Shown piece after piece: positions 5,859 to 9,235 of a stretch of 9,235 nucleotides of DNA. The first letter of the stretch is position 1, and each line of letters begins with the position of its first letter. The notes below the pieces were generated by a model, which saw nothing but the letters and a program-made list of their open reading frames with translations, was not told the DNA's origin and made no database searches. Made by a program: the position numbers and the translations under genes. The DNA lies in the NCBI GenBank assembly GCA_025458365.1, contig JALOSP010000026.1:1-9235 (forward strand), in the 5' to 3' direction. Source of the DNA: Hyphomonadaceae bacterium (GTDB taxonomy: Bacteria > Pseudomonadota > Alphaproteobacteria > Caulobacterales > Aquidulcibacteraceae).

Positions 5859-6719
5859 GTGACGGACCTCGCCGCCACCCCGCCCACAGGCGTCTATACA
5901 GGGCGCACGGTGCATGTGCGGTTCAAGCCGTTCGTGCACCGGCTGTCCTATGACCTGTTCCAGATTCTGGTGGACATCGACCACCTCGAGCGCGATCTTG
6001 CCCCGCTGACATGGCTGAAGCTCAACCGGTTCGGACCGATGGCGTTTCACGAAAAGGACCACGGGGACCGCTCCGGGGCGCCCTTGCGGGCCTGGGTGGA
6101 GCGCATGTTTGGAAGCGCGGGGATCGACCTTGAGGGCGGACCGGTGCGCCTGCTCTGCTTTCCGCGCGTCTTGGGCTATGTGTTCAATCCGATCTCGGTG
6201 TTCTTCGGCTACACGCCCGATGGCAGGCTGGCCGGGGTGATCTATGAGGTCAACAACACCTTTGGCGCCACGCACTCCTACGTCGCGCCCGCGTCGGGTG
6301 CAGCGGTTGAGCATCAGGAAGCCGACAAGGTGTTCCATGTCTCGCCGTTCTTCGACATGTCAGGGCACTATGGCTTTACCCTGCGCGGGCCGGGTGAGAC
6401 GCTGGGCCTGACCATCACCAAGCAGCAGGCGGACGGCCCCGATCACGTGGCCACCCTGAAAACCCGGCGCGCCCCGCTGAGCGATGCAGCCTTGCGCAAG
6501 GCGTTCTTTGCCATCCCGTTCCTGACCTTGAAAGTCATTGCCGGCATCCATTGGGAGGCGCTGAAACTGCTGCTGAAGGGTGCGCGCTACCACCATCCCA
6601 GCCTGCCACCGGCACCGGCTTCGCTGGCCCGCCTGTCGCCGGGCCAAACCGGCCATTCAGCCTTGCGACAGCCGCAATCTGGTTCATCATCGCCGATCCC
6701 GATTGGAGGTGTTCGATGA
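5859..6719 (+). CDS. DUF1365 family protein
   Basis: This 286-residue protein starts at GTG 5859, two bases after the TAA of the FAD gene. The frame is open to 5784, but that part overlaps the previous gene's tail and is Arg/Pro-rich. The real family begins with VYTGRTVHVRFKPFVHRLSY, which is at 12-31 here. Conserved blocks are LCFPRVLGYVFNPISVFFG (99-117), VIYEVNNTFGATHSY (127-141), KVFHVSPFFDMSGHYGFT (157-174) and HWEALKLLLKG (231-241). Residues after about 247 are Pro/Ser/Gly-rich and probably disordered, and the last codons overlap the ribosome binding site and start of the next gene. DUF1365 has no established biochemical role. It nearly always accompanies COG2907 flavoproteins and Cfa-like methyltransferases, so a step in the same lipid pathway is likely. 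The Shine-Dalgarno is weak, and translation is probably coupled to the upstream gene. Confidence 0.9.
   Translation: MTDLAATPPTGVYTGRTVHVRFKPFVHRLSYDLFQILVDIDHLERDLAPLTWLKLNRFGPMAFHEKDHGDRSGAPLRAWVERMFGSAGIDLEGGPVRLLCFPRVLGYVFNPISVFFGYTPDGRLAGVIYEVNNTFGATHSYVAPASGAAVEHQEADKVFHVSPFFDMSGHYGFTLRGPGETLGLTITKQQADGPDHVATLKTRRAPLSDAALRKAFFAIPFLTLKVIAGIHWEALKLLLKGARYHHPSLPPAPASLARLSPGQTGHSALRQPQSGSSSPIPIGGVR
6705..6710 (+). promoter_or_regulatory. Ribosome binding site of the SIMPL lipoprotein gene
   Basis: GGAGGT lies 5 nt before ATG 6716, inside the last codons of the DUF1365 gene. It selects this ATG over upstream in-frame codons and makes coupled translation likely. Confidence 0.75.
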
Positions 6720-7432
6720 CCCGCAAAGCCGTTTCTGCTCTCGCCCTTGCCGCTGCCGCCACACTGGCCTTCACTCTGGCCGCCTGTGCCCCGTCCGGCC
6801 AGCCGGGCGCCCTGATCTCCGTCACAGCCCAGGCCGAGGCGAAGACCACGCCGGACCTGGCCACCATCAATGTGGGCGTGGAAAGCCGTGGCGCCACCGC
6901 CAAGGCCGCACAGGACGCCCAGGCCTCGAAGATGACCGCCATCATCGCCACGCTGGAAGCCCAGGGCGTGGATGAGGATGACATCCAGACCAGCCAGATC
7001 GGGCTGAACCCGATCACCGAATGGAATGAGCGCGGCCAGAGCCGGATCACCGGCTATCAGAGCGTGAATACCGTGGCCGTGAAAGTCCGTGACCTCAGCA
7101 AAGTCTCCACCATCATCGACGCCATCGTGGCCGATGGATCCAACCGGATCGATGGCATCGCCTTTTCCATGGACGATGCGGAGAAGGCCGAGGCCGAAGC
7201 CCACGCCGAAGCCGTGCGCAAGGCCCGTGCCCGTGCCGAGGGCTATGCACAGGGCGCTGGCCTCAAGGTTCACAGGCTGGTCTCCATCGTGGAGCAGGGC
7301 GGCAGCGCCATGCCACCAATGCCGATGGACGCGATGGTAACACGCGCGCTCCCAACAGAGTCTGCAACCCCGATCATGCCCGGCCAGGTCAGCACTGGCG
7401 CGGCTGTGACAGTCGTTTTCGAATTGAGATAG
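6716..7432 (+). CDS. SIMPL (DUF541, YggE-like) domain lipoprotein
   Basis: This 238-residue protein overlaps the DUF1365 stop by 4 nt (ATGA). The N-terminus is a lipoprotein signal with a perfect lipobox LAAC (21-24), so Cys24 is probably lipidated and the domain faces the periplasm. The SIMPL domain runs from about ISVTAQAEAKTTPDLATINVGV (34-55), through the QTSQIGLNPITEW region and GYQSVNTVAVKVRDL, to an Ala/Glu-rich helix (EKAEAEAHAEAVRKARARAEG) and the closing strand PGQVSTGAAVTVVFEL. E. coli YggE is a periplasmic homologue reported to lessen oxidative stress, and the molecular mechanism is unresolved. A longer in-frame version from 6551 exists but lies in DUF1365 antisense-free overlap and lacks the signal at its start, so I reject it. 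Its place inside a photolyase and lipid-modification cluster fits an envelope role under oxidative stress. Confidence 0.9.
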   Translation: MTRKAVSALALAAAATLAFTLAACAPSGQPGALISVTAQAEAKTTPDLATINVGVESRGATAKAAQDAQASKMTAIIATLEAQGVDEDDIQTSQIGLNPITEWNERGQSRITGYQSVNTVAVKVRDLSKVSTIIDAIVADGSNRIDGIAFSMDDAEKAEAEAHAEAVRKARARAEGYAQGAGLKVHRLVSIVEQGGSAMPPMPMDAMVTRALPTESATPIMPGQVSTGAAVTVVFELR

Positions 7433-7443
7433 AGACGGAACCC

Positions 7444-8685
7444 ATGACCCAGCATCATGCCCCCCACGCCATCCACATGACGGCCGCCAAGGCGCGCGCC
7501 CTGAAAGCCGTGCCTGCGACCTTCAAGCTGGCTGCCGTCGCCATGACCCACATGGTCGAGGGCGGTGTCGATGTGACCTTGCCCGACGGACGGGTGCTGG
7601 TGTTCCGGGGGCCGGAACCGGGTGTGACAGCCGCCTTCGAAATCAAGGATTTCAATTGCATCAGCCGGGCCGTGGCCAATGGCGACATCGGCTTTGCCGA
7701 GGGCCTGATGGCAGGCGAATGGGATACGGCGGACCTGCCCAAGGTGTTGGAGGTGTTTTCCGCCAATCTCGACCGGATGCCGCAATTGCGGCTCGGCGGG
7801 CCGCTGTGGCGGGTGATCAATTCGATCCGCCACAATCTGTTCAACCGCAACACCAAGAACGGCTCGCGCAAGAACATCCACGCCCACTATGATCTGGGCA
7901 ACAAATTCTATGAGCGCTGGCTCGACCCGTCGATGACCTATTCCTCGGCGGTCTATGACCGTCCGGGACAGGAGCTGGGCGAGGCGCAAGCCAACAAGTA
8001 TCGCGCGCTCGCTGAAAAGATCGACCTGAAGCCCGGCATGCACGTGCTGGAAATCGGCTGCGGCTGGGGCGGATTTGCCGAATTTGCCGCCCGCGAATAC
8101 GGCGCGCGCGTCACCGGCGTGACGATCTCCAAGGAGCAGCATGACTATGCCGTCGCGCGGCTGGAGAAAGTCGGGCTGTCGCACCTGACCGAGATCGTGC
8201 TGAAGGACTATCGCGACATCACCGGCCAGTATGACGCTGTGGCCTCCATCGAGATGTTCGAGGCCGTGGGCCAGCAATACTGGGAGGCCTATTTCAACAA
8301 AGTCTCCGAAGTGCTGAAATCCGGCGGCAAGGCGGGCTTGCAGATCATTACCATCGAGGAGCGGCTGTTCGAGGAATACCGCTCACGCCCGGACTTCATC
8401 CAGCGCTATGTCTTCCCGGGCGGCATGCTGCCCTCGGTGGAACGCTTGCAGGCTGAAGTCTCCAAAGCCGGACTGGTGTGGGAAGAGGCCGTGGCGTTCG
8501 GCCATTCCTATGCCGATACGCTGGCCGAATGGGGCCGCCGGTTCCTGGCCGAGTGGCGCCACATCAAGGACCTGGGCTTCGACGAACGCTTCCGCCAGCT
8601 CTGGCGCTTCTACCTCGCCTATTGCGAAGCCGGCTTCCGCACCGGCCGGATCGACGTGGCCCAATTCGCGCTGGTGAAGCCATAG
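7444..8685 (+). CDS. Cfa-family SAM-dependent phospholipid methyltransferase (cyclopropane synthase-like)
   Basis: This 413-residue protein starts at ATG 7444, 11 nt after the SIMPL stop, with GACGGA just upstream. The N-terminal third is the accessory domain of COG2230 proteins. The catalytic part has AHYDLGNKFYERWLDPSM, the SAM-binding motif VLEIGCGWGG (201-210), GVTISKEQHDYA, SIEMFEAVG (268-276), YVFPGGMLPSVERL and YCEAGFRTG. Such enzymes add a methyl-derived carbon to the double bond of phospholipid acyl chains, using a bound bicarbonate as base. Compared by motif with E. coli Cfa (C139, E239, H266, I268, Y317), Glu273, Ile302 and Tyr356 are kept, but Cys becomes Ser168 (YSSAVY) and His becomes Gln300. 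A true cyclopropane product is therefore doubtful. A methylated acyl chain, as made by UfaM-type enzymes, is an alternative. It is the last gene of the cluster. Confidence 0.93.
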   Translation: MTQHHAPHAIHMTAAKARALKAVPATFKLAAVAMTHMVEGGVDVTLPDGRVLVFRGPEPGVTAAFEIKDFNCISRAVANGDIGFAEGLMAGEWDTADLPKVLEVFSANLDRMPQLRLGGPLWRVINSIRHNLFNRNTKNGSRKNIHAHYDLGNKFYERWLDPSMTYSSAVYDRPGQELGEAQANKYRALAEKIDLKPGMHVLEIGCGWGGFAEFAAREYGARVTGVTISKEQHDYAVARLEKVGLSHLTEIVLKDYRDITGQYDAVASIEMFEAVGQQYWEAYFNKVSEVLKSGGKAGLQIITIEERLFEEYRSRPDFIQRYVFPGGMLPSVERLQAEVSKAGLVWEEAVAFGHSYADTLAEWGRRFLAEWRHIKDLGFDERFRQLWRFYLAYCEAGFRTGRIDVAQFALVKP

Positions 8686-8693
8686 GGCGGGCT

Positions 8694-8885
8694 GGGATCA
8701 CCCTGGTTCCAGTTGCCATCCTGCTCGGTGCGCTTGATCACCTGACTGGAGAGGTCGGTGGTAAAGTTGACCGTGCGCGCCCGGCCATCGCTGATATAGA
8801 CGCTCTGGGTGATGGCCTGACCGGCCACTGTGGCCAGCGTGAAGCTGGTGGTGCTGGTTGCACTGCCCTCCACCATGGTGATGCC
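8694..8885 (-). pseudogene. Remnant of an RHS/YD-repeat protein
   Basis: Read on the minus strand, this stretch encodes about 64 residues, including ISDGRARTVNFTTDL and SQVIKRTEQDGNWNQGDP. The pattern of DGR, T-D-x-x-GQVI, R-x-E-x-D and N-x-x-x-GDP closely resembles the repeat units of alphaproteobacterial RHS proteins as I remember them, where GDP is normally followed by a WYRF-type segment. Here similarity stops at GDP, 9 bp beyond the stop of the Cfa-like gene, and the frame then runs antisense into that gene. Upstream, the frame has a Thr run and a TGA at about 9045-9047. There is no signal peptide or plausible start. A decayed fragment of a much larger gene is the simplest reading. The assignment rests on motif memory only. 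Confidence 0.5.
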
Positions 8886-9079
8886 GGTCTGCGCCGCCCT
8901 TCGGGCCTTCTGCTGCTCTGAAAGGTCCTGACGTGGCCCCCGTGTCTCATCCGGCCAGAACGAGAGTCCGGGGGTTGTTGTTGTCGTCGTCTGGTGGTGT
9001 GGCAAGAGGCCGGGGCGCGGAGCCTTGGCCGGGGGTCGACGTGATCACGCCCGGCATGCTGTTGAAACGAATGAAGACC
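8886..9079. other. Intergenic stretch without a recognisable gene
   Basis: Between the RHS-like remnant and the antitoxin-like gene, both strands have only short frames with poor coding character. The minus strand encodes poly-Thr and Asp/Asn runs from a simple GTT/GTC-rich tract at about 8972-9000. A perfect 10-bp palindrome, CGTGATCACG, lies at 9040-9049, about 40 bp before the next ATG. No terminator hairpin with a T-tract is visible after the Cfa-like gene. Confidence 0.5.
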
Positions 9080-9084
9080 GAGGA
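9080..9084 (+). promoter_or_regulatory. Ribosome binding site pointing to ATG 9091
   Basis: GAGGA lies 6 nt before ATG 9091, an ideal spacing. No comparable site precedes ATG 9111, where the long antitoxin frame begins. This supports 9091 as the ancestral start and a reading-frame break between the two. Confidence 0.6.
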
Positions 9085-9090
9085 ACGCTC

Positions 9091-9235
9091 ATGAGCAACT
9101 ATCCCCTCCGATGGCCAAGACCCTGCTCGAAGACGCCCGAGAACTGGCGAAAGACCAGGGCGTGTCCATGAATGCCTTCCTGTCGACACTGGTTGCCGAA
9201 CGGGTGGGAGAAATGAAAGCGCTGGCCAACATCCG
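9091..9235 (+). CDS. Ribbon-helix-helix antitoxin-like gene, apparently frameshifted, 3' end outside window
   Basis: From ATG 9091 the first seven codons read MSNYPLR. That frame then diverges and stops at TGA 9169-9171 after 26 codons. From ATG 9111, in the +2 frame relative to it, an open frame runs to the window edge with MAKTLLEDARELAKDQGVSMN, then AFLSTLVAERVGEMKALA. Joined with one extra base, the two parts give a standard N-terminus of small ribbon-helix-helix (HicB/Arc-like) antitoxins, which commonly begin MSNYPLR followed by a helix LLEDARELAKxxGVS and an F-L-x-x-x-VAEKV helix. Such proteins dimerise, bind DNA and neutralise a toxin usually encoded just downstream, which would lie outside this window. 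If only 9111 onward is translated, the N-terminal DNA-binding strand would be lost. A 1-base deletion, either biological or a sequencing error, is the simplest explanation. Confidence 0.6.

Noticed and set aside
7270..8277. 335-residue minus-strand open frame
   Set aside because: It is antisense to the SIMPL and Cfa-like genes, which both show conserved catalytic or structural motifs.
8619..9005. Intact 128-residue minus-strand gene starting at TTG 9005
   Set aside because: It lacks a ribosome binding site, begins with low-complexity His/Thr and ends antisense inside the Cfa-like gene. Only its middle part resembles a real family (RHS), so I treat it as a remnant.
1..9235. tRNA, rRNA, riboswitch or insertion sequence
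   Set aside because: I saw no cloverleaf, rRNA segment, known riboswitch core or transposase frame on either strand. Rare or unknown RNAs cannot be excluded by eye.

Overview
This GC-rich window carries densely packed genes of an alphaproteobacterial type. The protein families and their order suggest the Hyphomonadaceae/Maricaulales group, but no marker gene is present, so that placement is an inference. Most of the window is ordinary chromosome. The two ends (346-564 and about 8690-9235) look accessory or decayed.

Layout. (1) Bases 2-331 hold the open 3' end of an unrecognised plus-strand gene. (2) Bases 346-564 lie between two converging genes and hold a compact array of palindromes: two 62-bp direct copies around a hairpin pair, with the heptamer GGACCGC occurring six times. 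(3) Bases 2743 down to 568 on the minus strand form a three-gene operon: a LemA-family lipoprotein, a secreted and membrane-anchored YgcG-type TPM protein, and a multi-pass TPM membrane protein. (4) A 185-bp divergent intergenic region (2744-2928) separates it from a plus-strand run of five tightly spaced genes (2929-8685): class I CPD photolyase, a COG2907-type FAD-dependent oxidoreductase, a DUF1365 protein, a SIMPL (YggE-like) lipoprotein, and a Cfa-family SAM-dependent methyltransferase. (5) Downstream lies a short minus-strand piece resembling an RHS/YD-repeat protein, then the start of a ribbon-helix-helix antitoxin-like gene that appears frameshifted and runs off the window.

How the genes fit together. 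The five-gene cluster joins light-driven DNA repair to what looks like phospholipid acyl-chain modification (FAD enzyme, DUF1365, Cfa-like methyltransferase) plus an envelope SIMPL protein. From family knowledge, photolyase, COG2907 and Cfa-like genes are grouped in the singlet-oxygen/photo-oxidative stress regulons of several alphaproteobacteria, and some relatives take part in methylated or furan fatty acid synthesis. The Cfa-like protein lacks two of the five bicarbonate-pocket residues of true cyclopropane synthases (Cys to Ser168, His to Gln300), which points to a product other than a cyclopropane. This is the most interesting functional lead in the window.
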